A stretch of 64,000 nt of DNA from Prinia subflava (GCF_021018805.1 NC_086253.1:33791583-33855582), one strand, 5' to 3'; counted from the first letter of the stretch, positions 13,201-27,009 are shown. Program-made: numbers and translations. The notes: generated by a model not told the origin, from the letters alone.

Positions 13201-16200
13201 GGGAAAAGTTGAGTGGTTTCTTGGAAAGAGGTTGATACCTTTGATGACTTGTCCCACAAATAGTATTAAACTCTTCTCCTTCCTGGAAAAAAAAGGATGT
13301 AGCAAGGTCTGTGCATGCCTGAGGCAGGGCAGTGGATGCTACATAGCTTTGGTATTCGTGTTTCTGAGACAGTACTTTATTGGTTGTTCCTTGGCATTTA
13401 TAAACAGTGCCCTTTCTGTCCCCACCCAGGTGTGTGGAATGAATGCTTATGGATTTCTTTCTAATGCCTGAGATGAAGGCTTTTGAAACTTTGCTTTCCA
13501 GAAGAGGTACAAGAAGCATAGCTGACAAACTGGTTATTACCACTGGGAACTTTTGACTTGTTTGCTTCATCGACCTAACTGAACCTGGAATTTGTGACTT
13601 AAAAGGTCTGTTGGTATATTCCCCATATACCCCACCAGTCAGTGCAAGCAAGGGAGCTGGGTTTTTTTTTGTCTCCATACTTCTAACGCTCAAAAAAAAA
13701 AATAACTTCAACTCTCAAAAAGAGACAAAAATGATGTAAGGTTTTCTCTTCTAAGCTAATAAATTATATCTATCATGGCATTGTGAGGAAGTCTGTTGGT
13801 TACCTGAGGCCTTTTTGTAGCTGTAGAGTTTATTGCTGATGACATCATACTTTTGTGGTGTAAGGGCTGAACCTTGTCACAAAACTCTTGCATGGGACTG
13901 GTCTAAATTTAGGAAATCTAGGTAATCACAGCAGCTGCTGTTTTGAGCTTGCATGGTATGAGGTGAAACTTTGCCAGATTGTTCTGGTTCAATTTAGAAG
14001 TAACTTTAAAAGGAAGCATTTAATTAACTTAGAGAATTTGTCTATCCCACTCTTGTCTAGAACAGTTGTCTCTTTTGCAAAATCAAAATGGTTTCCCTTA
14101 TAGCTAGTATGCATATTTTGTCTTACCATATAAAGTTACTCAGCTGCTTTTTCCCTACTAATTTGTAAATGGGAATTTTCTTCTTTCTTCACTCTCAATG
14201 CTTCTAAGTGACATCTATTAAAAGGGTGCTTGATTTCTCTCACAGAACATAGCTGAACAAAGAATCATTGCTATTCGTCTTCTAACCATTTGTCTTCTAC
14301 CATGGCAGTGTATGATACTGAAATACTAGCTTCTGCTAATTTGCAGAACTGACATATTCTAATAAGGAATCCTAATAAAACTGGTTAATTTCTTCTATTC
14401 CTGTTAAGCATTAAATTTAAATTACATGCTGGAAACAATTGAATTAGAAACACTTTTATGATTAAGAAGTTATTAAGAGTTACTAAGATCTTCCTTATGC
14501 ATACTTATGTCATCTTATACTTTTATCTGTGTGTCTTAAGGCTCTAATGGCACTAGAATATCTCACAATGCATCTCTCCATAATTCCCACTGGTATGCTG
14601 AAAGATAGTTTTAAGAAATCATTAAGAGCATAGTCTCTTTATGTTCCCATAAGCTTTCCATTAATTTGCATCTAGCTGTCTAAACTACAGCAAAGTTAAT
14701 ATTTACAGCAAGTTAATACATTGCTAATAGGAATGTGAAGCACACTTATTGCTCCTCTTTATTAATGCTCCTGTCTGGGCACAGATGTGTTTTTGTAGGA
14801 TGTGTTTGGTTGCTAGATATGTGCTGATGACAAGTGCACCCAGAATCTGCTGGGCACACTCAATTCTCAAGAGCATTCTGTCCTAAAAGCTTGCTTGTAC
14901 ACCAAGCTGTGACGCCCTTCCATGTTTCCAAGTGCCCCAGTAGAGTGGTGTTGGGAGCAATAGCAAGCAGGCTTTACTGTAGGTAAATGTAGCAGGCTTC
15001 AGCAGACTGAAGAGCAGCAGTGTTGGTTGAGCCCATGGGATGTGTGCAGCTCCATTTTGGGAGGCATGCATGTCCTGTAGGTCTAGCAGTGGGCCTGGGG
15101 TTACAAACTAGTCACAGGGAAGAAGAAATACATGTTTGTCAAAGCAACTGAATTAGGCTTTCTTCACATTCAGGCATGCATTGCTGTGTTTGTTGATCTG
15201 AAACTGGAAGCATAGATTTGGATGAAATTGCAGGGTTCCATCAGCTGGTATTCTAGGCACGAATCTACTCTGCCTGTACTATCAGGCTGCTGCTTTTATT
15301 TGCTGGTAAGGAAAGAAACAATGCTATAATCTTTCCAGATGTGATGAAACAAATATTTTGCTAGAATAAAACATATTTGCATGTATTTGCTACAATCTGA
15401 AGAGATGTGTTATCTTCCATCAGATGGCACGGCAGTAAATTTCATTGATTCAACTCGTTTCTCACTGCTGGCAGCCTTCTGTGCCTTACAGATCTGTTTT
15501 TGCTGAGACCATTTCTAATGTTCAAAAGTTGGAAGCAGTTTTAATCTGCTTGTTTAAAAGCTGTCAGAGAACTGATGAGAATGAATGTTTACTTTAAGTA
15601 GCCCCAGGCTTCCCATCTGATCGTGGGCTGTGCTCCTGGTAGGAATGGGAACCCAGCTAATGACCAGAGGAAGTTGAGGCAATGTTGTTACTTAGCACAG
15701 CATCTAGTTTTATTGTGCACTGGTTGGAGTCCCAGTGAACTTGGCAATAGTATTAAATATGGCTTTTTCATCAGGCCCTCAGGTAAGCTGTTACAGAAGA
15801 TTTTCCTCTTTCCTTTTTCAAAGTCCTGAGGATCGGGCACTAATTCTTTGTATGCTGTCATAGCATGTCAAAGCATTGCTGCATTTGTGTGAAGGATCAC
15901 TGAGCAGTCATATCATGAAAGGGAAAACAAATGGTGAACGACTCTCAATTGCTTTTGGTTGTGCCAACTGCAATAAGGTATTTGTTTAAATGAAAGCTTT
16001 TAGCATAAATATCTATGCATACAGAAACCAATTCAAGTTTTGAGAATTCTACCTAAAATTTCTGTTTGCTTCCATAACAGCTGTAAGGATGAAATAAACA
16101 GAATAGTCTGACAGGAGCCATATGCCCCTTCTCATGTTAGAGCTATAACCATCAGCTCATGGCACATTATTGCACTAGCGACAAAATGTTTGTAAGCTAC

Positions 16201-16598
16201 ATAATAAAGGTGTTCAGATGTTGGTCTCTCAGATGCTGAAGTCAAGCTGCATTTAATTGAAGATCTTTAAAAACACTCAGCTCAGGTCTGAGAAACTGTA
16301 ATGTAGGAGAGGTAAGTATAATGTTAATATCAGTTGTAACTTTCTCTGAGGTACGTAACCATTTGTGTTTGTTTATGAATACACATAAACTGTATCTGGA
16401 AATAACCCCCTAACTGTCTCTTATTTAGGTGAACAGGAAACTTATTTGTGGGCAAACTCCCTGCAATGGTTGTTCATCACTTTACTACTGATAGATCATA
16501 GTTCTGCAGAAATATGCCTTTACACTTTGCTTATTCATATAGGTAGCAACAGAAAACATTGGGGGTGTGAATGATGTTTTTATGTGATTGGTTTAAAA
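7291..16598. other. Intergenic, no gene seen
   Basis: No coding exon, RNA gene or recognisable repeat family was identified. The longest open frames here (about 157 codons at 8378-8851 and 174 codons at 13187-13711, both minus strand) have low-complexity or arbitrary composition, no domain motif and no supporting splice structure. An A-rich run near 8205-8217 and homopolymer runs around 13660-13700 are the only simple features. Confidence 0.6.
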
Positions 16599-16648
16599 GA
16601 ACAAGCCCTACTCGAGAAGAAATAAATCTGATGAGTCAGGGCTTGTTC
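16599..16648. repeat. Strong inverted repeat / hairpin
   Basis: GAACAAGCCCT at 16599-16609 is the perfect reverse complement of AGGGCTTGTTC at 16638-16648. Immediately inside, ACTC (16610-16613) pairs with GAGT (16633-16636) across a single bulged C. The result is a 15-bp stem with one bulge and a loop of about 19 nt. No function is assigned. It could be structured RNA, a small palindromic repeat or chance. Confidence 0.6.
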
Positions 16649-18221
16649 ATGGTACAGTAAATTATTCCAGCCATCCTTAAAATGAATATCTGGAGATGAT
16701 AACATTAGCATAAACCCCCAACTCTACAGTCATAATAAGCTCAAAGATGTTACCACAACCCTTTACAACACAAACATTTTTATTTTTGAACATCTAACAT
16801 AATTTAGATGACTGTCAGATCTGACTTGTAGGAATTTAGCTAATGGCAAGTATAACAAATTCTAACTTCCATTGCCATATATGTAAGCAGAACACCGTTC
16901 TACTATAGCTTTACAGAAGTGAGAAAGAAGAAATAGAGACTTAGCAGGAGATGGTTTAGTTTTGCTTCACTTGCATTTAGTTCTTCAGCCTTATGTTTCT
17001 CATTTTATCTGGCTTCTGAGTTATGCCTGACATTGTAGCATAAAGAAGGTTTATACAATTCTCAGAGGTTGTTCCTAAGTAATCTTTTAGAGACATGGAT
17101 TTTCTTAATTGATTTTTTTTCACAATCCTGTTAGGATAATAAAATGGAGGCAGCTATTCTTTACCTGAAGACATATCAACCTAGTGGCATTTGCTTTCAG
17201 ATTAGGAATATAAAGTAGTAGGAGATTGATTAAAGCAAAATCTTGTATCCTTGCAAATGTTACCACTGTCATGTCCTTTTAATTTCTGGTTTGTGTTGAA
17301 ACTGACCTTGGGTGCTTCAGTGTCACCCAAATCAGAAAGAAAGATGGCTATTATTACTATTAATCAATGCCTACAGAGGGGCATCTGGGACTAATTATGA
17401 TATATTCTAAAGGGACAATCAGGACTATCTGGAATAGAATAAATATTGGCAATATTGCTTCGTGGGAAGGAAGGAAGCACAGAGTGCTTAGCCCTCTATA
17501 TCCAGTTGAGATGTTGCTGCTGTCATAGGAGATCCTGAAGTTGTGCTTTTTTTCCCCCTGCGTGGAGGTCTTCTTTACAGAGAGTGATGTTTAATGACAG
17601 GGTTACAGCTGAAGTTGACACCAAAGGTGTCATTTCATTCAGAATTGCTTATTTTGGCACCAAAAAAAAATTAAAAATAGTTAATGCAATTTAAAAAAAT
17701 CTTTAGGATTTAAGGATAAGGGATAGCTAACAATGACTGTGATTATGGGGCTTGAGATTCTTGGCTCACTTGTTATTTACTCTCTAGGATGCTATTGAGA
17801 TCCCAGAGCTAGGTATTATTGGAATTTATGGGCAAATAGCAATGTAGCAACATGCTGAATTGTTGGAAATGTCCATATTTGCAGTGTTTTGATGGAAGAC
17901 TCTGTGGAAATTAATTTCATAATTTGATTTCTTTGATGCTGGGAGATTCCTTGTGAGCTTATGCAAAATAATTTTGTAGTTCCTGCTAGAAAGTACAGAA
18001 TGGCTAGATGTGTTGGAATGTAAGAAATTAGTATTTTTTGTCTTCTGTAAGTGAGCCTAAATATAGACAGCATAAGGGGAAAATGAGTTGTCTGTGAAGA
18101 TGTGTCCACCAGAGATTCTAGAAATCCAATCCTGTTATGCCTCATGTCCTTTTTGAGACTTAGGAGCAATAAAGCAACATATTTTTCTACAAAATAAAGG
18201 TATATCCTTTATATACAGATA

Positions 18222-18239
18222 ATATATATATATATATAT
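18222..18239. repeat. (AT)9 microsatellite
   Basis: This is an uninterrupted run of AT dinucleotides in AT-rich intergenic DNA. Confidence 0.95.
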
Positions 18240-19298
18240 TTCCAGGATGAATCCTGTTCTTGAAATTCGTGCACAACATAGTTTTGATTTATTAATAGCC
18301 ATTGGATACCTATCTGAGCTGACAGTGCTTGGTCAGAGATGAGAAGGAAAGATATAAGAAACAAAATACACACCCCTTGTTTTTTCCTTTTATATTTTCC
18401 TCACCTGGAATCCCCAAAAAAAAATCTGGCATCAATAGGTGATCAAAAAACTAGACCATTGTATGTCTGTTTAGGAAAATATTGGAGCTGCTGTGTACTT
18501 TTCATCTATTCATTCTCACAGTTACAGCAGGGTCACTGTTTAGATCCTTCTTGGATCCTTTATACCCCAGATAACTTAATTTGGTAGGGTTAAGTAGTGA
18601 ATTATATGCTGCCTAAATTACAGATACTTGTTATCCTTGTGTAGGTTTGATTTTTATTCATTACTGGATTGTACTTGTGGCATGTTCTTACTCTTTCCTG
18701 ATTTATAATGGATCTCTTTATTGAATTATTGAGCAAAACCTTTAAATAAAACATCAAAGAATTCTCTTCTACTATCAATTCTCCTATAGTCATTAGATGT
18801 ATCTACCCTTAGGACCACTTTCCTCATCAGAATACTGACACTGCTAGACTTACTGCTAAATGTACTGTGCACTAAAATGTTCATCCAATATAGACTTTTT
18901 TATTTTGAAAGTGAAAATATTTGCCTTATAAATATGCAGAATTAGTTTGCTTCTTGTACAAGTATTTTCCACAGTAACTGTTTTGTTCTTTGTGGCCAGC
19001 TTAAATGTGCAGTAGTTTTTAAAGGTGAAGGAAAACAAAGTACTTGCAGAAAATGTAGTTAAATTGCTTCTTAAAAGTATGTCCATTATCAGAGTTAAGA
19101 AGAAGACTGGAGTTTGTCTTCCAGTCGTTGGTCAGCTTCCATGTTCTGTGTATTACATACTGCTTTCCTTGCTCTATAGAGCCAGGAATCCAGACTGTGA
19201 ATTGTGATGGTTTCTCAGCGGTCCAGTTTGTGTGAAGTCCAAAATTAAGTTCAGGTCTTCTCACTGCCAATTGTGTAAACTCTACTTGTTCATGCTAC

Positions 19299-19352
19299 TT
19301 TTATTTATTTACTTATTTATATATTTGTTCATATATATTTATATGTATTTTT
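19299..19352. repeat. TTTA/TA-rich low-complexity tract
   Basis: Imperfect TTTA tetranucleotides grade into TA-rich sequence. No coding potential is seen. Confidence 0.7.
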
Positions 19353-22110
19353 CCCATGCATTAAGGCTGACTTGACTTTATGGTTCTGATTTCTATTATA
19401 CAATAGCTTGATGCTACCTTTGAGCTTCTTGTTATTTCAGTAGACGCAGTGAGTCTGTCTTTTTGCCTAGAGGGGGATTAGTGTTTACTCTGCACATAAC
19501 AAAACAAAGAGAAAGCACAAAGCAGTGTTCAGAATGCTAAGAAATAGTTTGTAGTGTAAGTTGTATGCTTCAAGGATAGATGAGGCTAGTGGAAACAGAA
19601 TTCAGTTTCTGAAAGTAAAGCAGATGCTTAGATTCACAAAAAAGAAGGAAATTTGGAACAGCTTGGCATGTTTTGTTTTGGTTTTAATAAATGAAATACC
19701 AGAAGGAATATGCATGTTTATATTTAAATGTTTAATTTCTGTGGGCATTATTTAAATATATATTTCTGTCATCTGGCGCTTTTCATGGAAGCCAGAATAC
19801 TCTTGCTAGGATATCTGAACTAAGAACTCTACCCTCCTATTTTGTTTTCTAATTCTGTCTAATATATTTTAGTCCATCAAAGGGAAATAAGGAGAAAAAC
19901 TTACTTAAAAGAGAGTGAAGGGACCGTCTTTCACCATTAGTTAACTTCTACAGGCAAGAGTTTTTTTATAGTCTTGGCCTGAGATAAGTTTTTTTGTAGT
20001 TAACCATGATTTCAGTAAGTGCTTGGACAATTGATGAGCAAGCCCTTGAATGCAAAGACATGACCTCTAGGGTTAGGAAGCCCCTGACCTGCATTTATGT
20101 AAAAGCTGGAAAAGGTATTGAGGGTATGATATGGCATTATGTCCTTACCCTGTTGTTCTGCTAGTCCCTGACAGAAGTAGGATACTGGGTAAGCAATGCT
20201 TTGATATATGGCTGTAATGTGTGCTTTTAATGCACCTTCTTGGGTTTGGCCCCACCTGTGTGTGTCTGGGTAGCAGAAGACTTTTCTTACTGCTTGGGGC
20301 TGTGGGTATGTTTTCAGTTGAAACCCTCTGAGCTCTTGATTCTCCAACCCTAACCCTTGGTCCCCATTTAGAACCAAAGTAAAGCAAGGTAGTCAAAGGC
20401 AGTTCAAGATGTATGTAGATACAAACTGCACTATGAATCCTGTGACAACCCCCTTCCTTAACTTCTTCTCATACCAATTTCTAACACCAGTGTTTCTTTG
20501 CTTTATGATCTAAATTATTTCATTTTTTACTCCAGGGCCCTAGATATGTCTCTATAAATTAGGTTTTATCTGTATCAGATGCTCATGGTATTGCAGAGTC
20601 TTAAGTTTTCTCTATTAATTGTCTAATGCTTCATATATGTAGCATTTCAAAGATGTTTTTTATGCTTTAGTTTGCAGTATTTCTGTGAGGCACATTCCCA
20701 AAGACAGCTTCTTGTCCCAGTTTGCCCAGCTGACTGTAAATCTTTACTGATGAAATATTAGTAGGCTGCTCTCAGCAGCTCTTAGCATTCTATCAGTTAT
20801 TGCTTCTTCTCTGAGCTGTTGGGAACTCTCAAATTATGCATTTGTCATTTCTGTTTCATTTCCAAGAGTCATTCATTTCTGCCTTTAATTCCTGTTCCAA
20901 CTGGCAGTGGGGATTGTGGCAGTCCCAGGCTGTGCTGCAGTACCTGACACTGTAGATCCATCTACTGAAACTTGAGTATCTTCAATCACACTCAGAGATC
21001 TTCTGTTACTGGTTGTTTAAGTCACTTACCAGGCTCTATCACTGTATTTTCACTCCTGCTATTCTCCGATAGAAAGCTAAATCATACAAAAGACAAAAGA
21101 GACAGGGTTTTTGTTATCTTTTTGCCATGGGAACATGAAAACTTTTCCCTGGCCCACTTCTGGTCTTGCACAAATAATGTAGCTCTGTAGTCAAGAGTGT
21201 GTCAGAAGATCGGGTTGCCTGTTGCATTGGGAGTTCAGGGCTGTGGTACAGCATGATTGCTGTACTCTGATAAAAGCTTTTCTCTCCTCTGACTAGTTTC
21301 ATTGCAGCTGCTCTCCTCAGCCCCGTGAGGATTGCTGACTTTGCAGCTTGGACTACCCCAGACTGGCTGGAGGTAAGACCATATTTTCCCTACAGGCCTA
21401 AGAAGTTTATTTGCTGTATTTTGTGGTACATGATGTGACCACAAGAAAGGTAAATGTTCTTTGTGGTAGCTGTGAGATCATTTGAGCACATTAGGGTTTA
21501 CTGTGCTCTAGAAAATAATCAAAGAGATGTGACTGCTCTGTTATTAAGTGGGAAAAAGTGCCACAGCTTAATACTGATGCAACTCTTCTTCTCATTTTCA
21601 TCTTTTCTTCTGCACTATGCCTCACATGGGCACAGTATTTAGGAACTCAGCTCCAGATCTTTAATATGATGTTCCCAGGCTATATCTTTTCCCATCCCTT
21701 TCCTCAAGCTACTGCATTTCCAGGTTTTCACAATTTGGATATAGTTTGATTCAGAAAAGCCTGGCATTTGTGGAGATGAAATAAGAGTTCAACTGAGAGC
21801 TGAGTGATCAAACACTTTCCTGTCATTGGTACATGGAAAGGTACTAGCAGGGAGTAGAGGAAGGGTGATGATTGTCAGTAGCCATCTTCCATACATCTGC
21901 TGGGAGTTGGGAAAGGGTTTTGTCTTATCAACATCATCAGAGGATGCATGTGTGCTGCAAGAAATGTGAATATTACACCAGAATTAAAAATTTCAGCAAA
22001 TCATAAACTGATTATGATTTAATGGTGACAACAAAATAAAGTGCTACTTCCTTTAAAGGATTGCAACAAGAGTGAAGTTTTTTGTAGGAAAGCAGACAGT
22101 GCCCATCTCT

Positions 22111-22212
22111 CTGACACATGGTGTGATTCTTGGTGTGGTCCTGTGCAGGGCCAGAACCTGGACTCAATGATCCTTGTGGATCCTTTCCAACTCAGGACAT
22201 TCTAGGATATTC
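22111..22212 (+). repeat. CR1 LINE 3'-tail fragment
   Basis: The segment resembles the terminal part of CR1 on the plus strand: a stretch like gtgtgattcttggtgtggtc, then cctgtgcagggccagaacct, then a diverged tail (ggactcaatgatccttgtgg, cctttccaactcaggacatt, ctaggatattc). It contains only 3' sequence, as expected for the 5'-truncated copies that dominate in birds. Confidence 0.8.
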
Positions 22213-23210
22213 ACCACTAGGTGCTGTTGCTTAAGAAAGAAGGACCAAATGTGAGAACATGGACATAGCCTTAGGAAATACAATCCATAATCCAGTGCTT
22301 CATTCAAATAGGTTTCTTAGGGATGCTGTGTTTATTCTGTCAGCAGATTTTTTTTTTTAAGGAAAATGACTGTCTGTTAGTTGTCATTTGCTTAATTTTG
22401 TCTTGTAAGACAGAGAGGGACAAAAGTGACTTTTACTGATTCTTTGAATTTGTATGGAAGCTAGATGTGATTTAATTTATCTTTTTGGAGAAACTCCCCT
22501 GGTTAAAAACATTTCAGCACCCTGCTGTCAGTGGTGTTCCTGTGGGTTACAATGTGTGTAACTGGACATATGGGTCAACAAGTGAAATTCAGTTGTACTC
22601 TGGAGGGATAATGCCCCATTTTTCCATTTACCTCAAGAGCAGAAAGTTCTGTGATCATTGTCCTGTGGAGAAGTGATAATTAGATAAAGTGAAGCATGAT
22701 AATATGCTTTCATAGAAAGAGGTTTTAAATGAGTACAGATGTATTGCTCCTAACCACTGAACCTATACTTTATGAAAATCATCACACACTTGATGCAAGG
22801 AGGACTTTCCTCATCTTGTGCCATCTGTGCATCTGGCAGGATATTACGGGAAACTCATTTGTACATTCACTTGGGAGTGTATCCTTCCCATTAAGAAAAA
22901 AAAAAAACCCAAGTGATTTTTAGATCATATCTTATAGTGAAAGATACTAGATTTCGAGCCGACTACTGTTGAGATGATTTACCTTTTTCCATGTTATTTC
23001 TAGGGCTAGAGTTCTTGTTGCCAAAATGTAGACGCCAAAATGCCAATATGTCAACAAGATGATGTTCACAATATTTTCAACTTTAGGGAAGATTTTAGCA
23101 AAACTTCTGTCCTATAGTTAGATTTAAATTCTAGACTCAGAGATTTTTACACTGTAGGATGGAGACAACAGCAATCTATCCTTACCATATTTTATATTCT
23201 TTTCCTGCTG
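22213..23210. other. Intergenic, no gene seen
   Basis: AT-rich single-copy-looking sequence with a short A run near 22897-22908. No gene or repeat is recognised. Confidence 0.55.
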
Positions 23211-23807
23211 GGCTAGCGTGGTGGTGCATGAATTTAATTTATTGTTCTTTGTATTAAATCAGTTCTCTGTATTAGTTCAGTTCTATGTACCCCTACCCCC
23301 TCCTAATTAATATTCCTTTGTCTCCCTCACAAGAGGTATTTTTAGCACACACCTGCCTCTGTTATGTAACTTTCAGTTATGTGTCAGTCACCCTTCCCGC
23401 CTTTGTAACTCCCCTCCTACCCTCTCCTGATTAGTCCATGTTATGTTTCCCCACCCCTGGGTCCCTCAGTAACTGGCCCTGGTTGGTCAATGGTAGCCGA
23501 CCACTCCCCTTGCTCCTCCCAGCTAGCCCTGGACAAAACCCGTCTGCACACTTCTCTCCTCGGCCAGTTGTGGGCTGAGGAAGTGGTCTCAATAAACCCC
23601 TCTGTTCACTCAGAGCTGTCTCCTCCTCTCATTCCTCTGCCCTGTCGCCCTTCCGCCGTGCTCACAAGAGCCCTCTCAGGAGAAGAACTCACAGGAGTCA
23701 GCCCTGCCTGCGCTGCTCGCAGGCTGACCCTGGACTGCGCCTGTCACAGTGCCTGGGCTTGCCGGGGACAGGGTCTGCAGACTCTTGTAGGCACCGTGAC
23801 AGGCTAG
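23211..23807 (+). mobile_element. Solo LTR of an endogenous retrovirus with 6-bp target duplication
   Basis: A block of different composition (C-rich, with more CpG) is bounded by the direct repeat GGCTAG at 23211-23216 and 23802-23807. The LTR proper is 23217-23801 (585 bp). It begins cgtggtggtg, which looks like the canonical TG with its first base changed to C, and ends gtgaca, with the canonical CA. A polyadenylation hexamer AATAAA lies at 23591-23596, followed by a T/C-rich stretch, the expected layout for U3-R-U5 on the plus strand. No gag, pol or env sequence flanks it, so it is a solo LTR left by LTR-LTR recombination. A 6-bp duplication fits alpha/beta-type (class II) retroviruses. 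The family name cannot be set without a library search. The open frame across it is not a gene. Confidence 0.85.
23591..23596 (+). promoter_or_regulatory. LTR polyadenylation signal AATAAA
   Basis: This canonical hexamer lies inside the solo LTR, about 210 bp before its 3' end. Its position suggests it marks the R region of the former provirus. Confidence 0.65.
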
Positions 23808-26800
23808 TTAAAGTTTTGGCTTGTCCTAGCATAGCACTAGTGTTCTTGTATGAGTGAATGTAGCTTTGCAGGTACACGTCAGTAACATGTCTTTGCACAA
23901 TCCTTTAACTCATGCAGCTACTTCCTTTTTCTACATGGAATTTTATACAAATAACACAAAGACTAGAGTATATTTCAAAATATTCACTTTCTCAGTATCT
24001 CTTCCTGGGTACCATGTAAGTAAAAAGTAGACTCTTGTGATAGGCCAAAGAACCAAAAGCAATGTCTCCTCAAATGAACATAAGTTATCTTGATATTGGG
24101 AGAATACCAATTTTAATCATCCTCACAATTGTTTTCCTGCAGTCAGAACCTAAGCTTCTTCACTGACTTTCGTTTAGGATGAAGCATTTTCTGTTTAAAT
24201 ATTTGAGTCTGGGGATGGAAGCAGTCCTCACCTCTATGCAAACATGTATGGAAAATGTGTGATACTTTGCAGCAGATGCTTAGTACCTTTCCAAGATACA
24301 GTCTTGATCAATACGTAAATTTTTAGGTTTAGTAAATAAAAAAACCCCTCACATAACCATTGCAGAGGCATGATATGACAAGTCTCCAGGATTTTTTCTC
24401 TCTCTGGGTTGATATGAAACGTGGGCAGACATTGTCTCAATCTACCCATGCAGCATTCTTTGGAACTCCTGCACTCTTGCTTATCTCAGCTATACCACAT
24501 TTGCAGTACACGGGGCATTACACGTGCTGGTGGATTCTGTACATCATCCCTGTACACACCCACCTCTGTGGGCAGTTTTTGGTGTCAGAGGGTGCTGCTG
24601 GGTGGCCACAATTGGTGAAGGGAGGAGGCTGCAGTCCCGCCTTCCCTCCTGTATCCATTCTTTCCACCAGAGTAGCCATAGGCACCTTGGCCTGACTCCC
24701 TCCTCACTGCCCTGCTGAAGGAAGCTGACTGGACAGTGGCCTTTCAGCTTTTCTTGATGTAAAGTAGGGAAGCTGGAAGGGAGTAGAGAGAAGGAGCGAG
24801 GATGAACATAGCAGAGGACAACAGTAAAGTGTACTTTAACTAATAGGTGTAGCTTTAACTAATACTGAAAATGTTAAAGCTTTAAATTGTTGATGTCGTG
24901 AACTCTTTAAACTATAGGTTTGTTTAAATTTCATTACTGGAGGGATACGTAAATTCTAATGAAATCCTGTGAGGGAAGAAAGGGAAGAAAAGCTGGTTTG
25001 TTTTTTTGGTTGCTTGAGTTTTTTGGAGTATTTTTTGGCTGAAAAGATATTGCAATGCGAGAGAGAAAAATTGCTTGCTAGGAAAGATCTTCCCTTTCCT
25101 GCATTTCCTAGCTCTCTGAACCTTAAAAGGTAAAGAGCAAAACCATTTAATCCACTAGAATCTAAGGAAAAATCATATTTCAAACATCCATAAATTTGTT
25201 CAGCTTCTTTCCTCCCTTCCCCCCAAATCTCAATATGCAGACAAGCAAAATGCCATAGGTGCCCCACCACTTTCTTCACCTACAGTTTATGTTACATTCT
25301 GGCTAGATTGCTGTTAAAAGGTGTGTGCAGCCTTCTAATTTACAGTTAGCAAGTCTGTATCACCTTTGTAATCCCAAGTGTTGTGCAATAACAATTCCTA
25401 TGTAGGTTCAACTGGGAACTACAAATAATTTCTCATAAGTTTACTACTAATAAGAAACGTATCTTAAGGAATGGGAGAAAGCTTATTATAATAATTGTCT
25501 GCAGATGTGAAATGAAAAGCATTATAGAAATATATATCTGTAACACTCTATTAAACTAAAATCTCCCAATGAGGGATGCATAGTGATAAAGAAGCCCATA
25601 CATTTCACAGCTCAGAAATTAGTTTCTTAGACTTTCATCATTCAAGGAAATCACATTCCAATCACTGCTCAAGTGACATGAGTTTTCATACTTACAGTAA
25701 TCTCCTGTATTGACAGTATATCAAAAATAGTTCCCTGAAGAATAAGGCTAATTTTCTAACCCAGTCAACCCTCACTTTGAAGTCTGGATTGGGATGGTGA
25801 TGGAAAAGTTTCGCAAAGGTTGAAGTACTGAGCCTTAAAGCATTCTTTATTCTTCCAGTATAATGATGGCAAATCTACCCTCTCTCATTTCAATGTTTTG
25901 AGTAAGTCCCTAAAGCAGAAATCAGCAGTTTCATGTTGCTGTGCTTGACTGTTTCAGTGCCTTTCCCTTCTAGATTTTGTGCAACTACCATTGGTTCCAC
26001 ATGACATCCTATTTCAAGCTTTTGACTGATCTTACAGAAGTGAAACTCTTAGCAAGGTCTTTCAATCACAGAAGTACATTTCTTTTGCATGCGTAACAGG
26101 CTGTTGCTAAAATTGCTTAATGAATTACATCCAGTGTTTGAAGAGGGAAGGTATGCAGGCTTGTAAAGCAGGGAATATGGCCCTTTGAAATCAGGACAGT
26201 GATGGCTGTACCCTTTTCCTAATTGAGAGGGTTCTGCAGCCCCTTCCTGTCGCTCCTGAAGGTGCGGAGTCCTCACTTTCTCCTGCTGTGCTCAGCCCAG
26301 CTCGGCTGTCCCTGTGCTGGCCCTGGCACAACAGCAGTGTGGAACTGTCTGCAGGGGCTGCACTGCTGGCGTGTCCTCGCTGCCTACACTGGAGGGATGG
26401 ATCAGAAGAGGTGTTGTGGCCTTTGTGATGATTTTCTTTGTCTCTGCTGGACTGTCCCATTCTGCTCTAACTTCTCCACAAAATATTCCGTTGTTTGGGC
26501 TTGTGACTTTGCTCTAGCAGTGTCCTAGCATTCACTGAGGAGCAGTGTCTTCAGATATAATACAGGAACAAATAATGTAGTCTTATAAATCATCACCTCT
26601 CAATATTAGGTTCAGTTTTTAGTGAAAGTGTAATGACACTGTGAGCTAACTGTGTGTTTAAAGTTGCTCTCTTTTCCCTTTTCAAGATGGAAATCATCAT
26701 TATCTTCATAACTGGCATACCCCTCTCCATATTGCCTCTTACCTGCTTTCACAATGGCCTCTAAGTGCCCATAATTAAAGGTTGCTGCTGTAGGTTGCTC

Positions 26801-27009
26801 TAGGGTTCAAGAAGAAGTGTAACAAGTGCCACTCATACACTGGAGTGGGGAGTACTAGTGGACATTGTGTTGCTTTGATTCACTGGACTTCTCACATGAG
26901 CACTATATTTACCTTTCCAGCTCTGTGTGAGGCTGTGTACTTGGTACTGTAATTTCAGTGAAGGAAACTAAGAGGAACTCAAACAGAAGAACCACCATAG
27001 TAACTTCAG

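Larger units (their letters stand above)
16649..22110. other. Intergenic, no gene seen
   Basis: No gene is supported. The stretch contains an (AT)n microsatellite at 18222-18239 and a TTTA/TA-rich tract at about 19299-19352. Short open frames lack recognisable motifs. Confidence 0.6.

Noticed and set aside
13187..13711. 174-codon minus-strand open frame
   Set aside because: It has no recognisable domain, spans homopolymer runs, and no exon context supports it.
23490..23807. 105-codon plus-strand open frame
   Set aside because: It lies wholly within the solo LTR and its target duplication. LTRs are non-coding here and no motif is seen.
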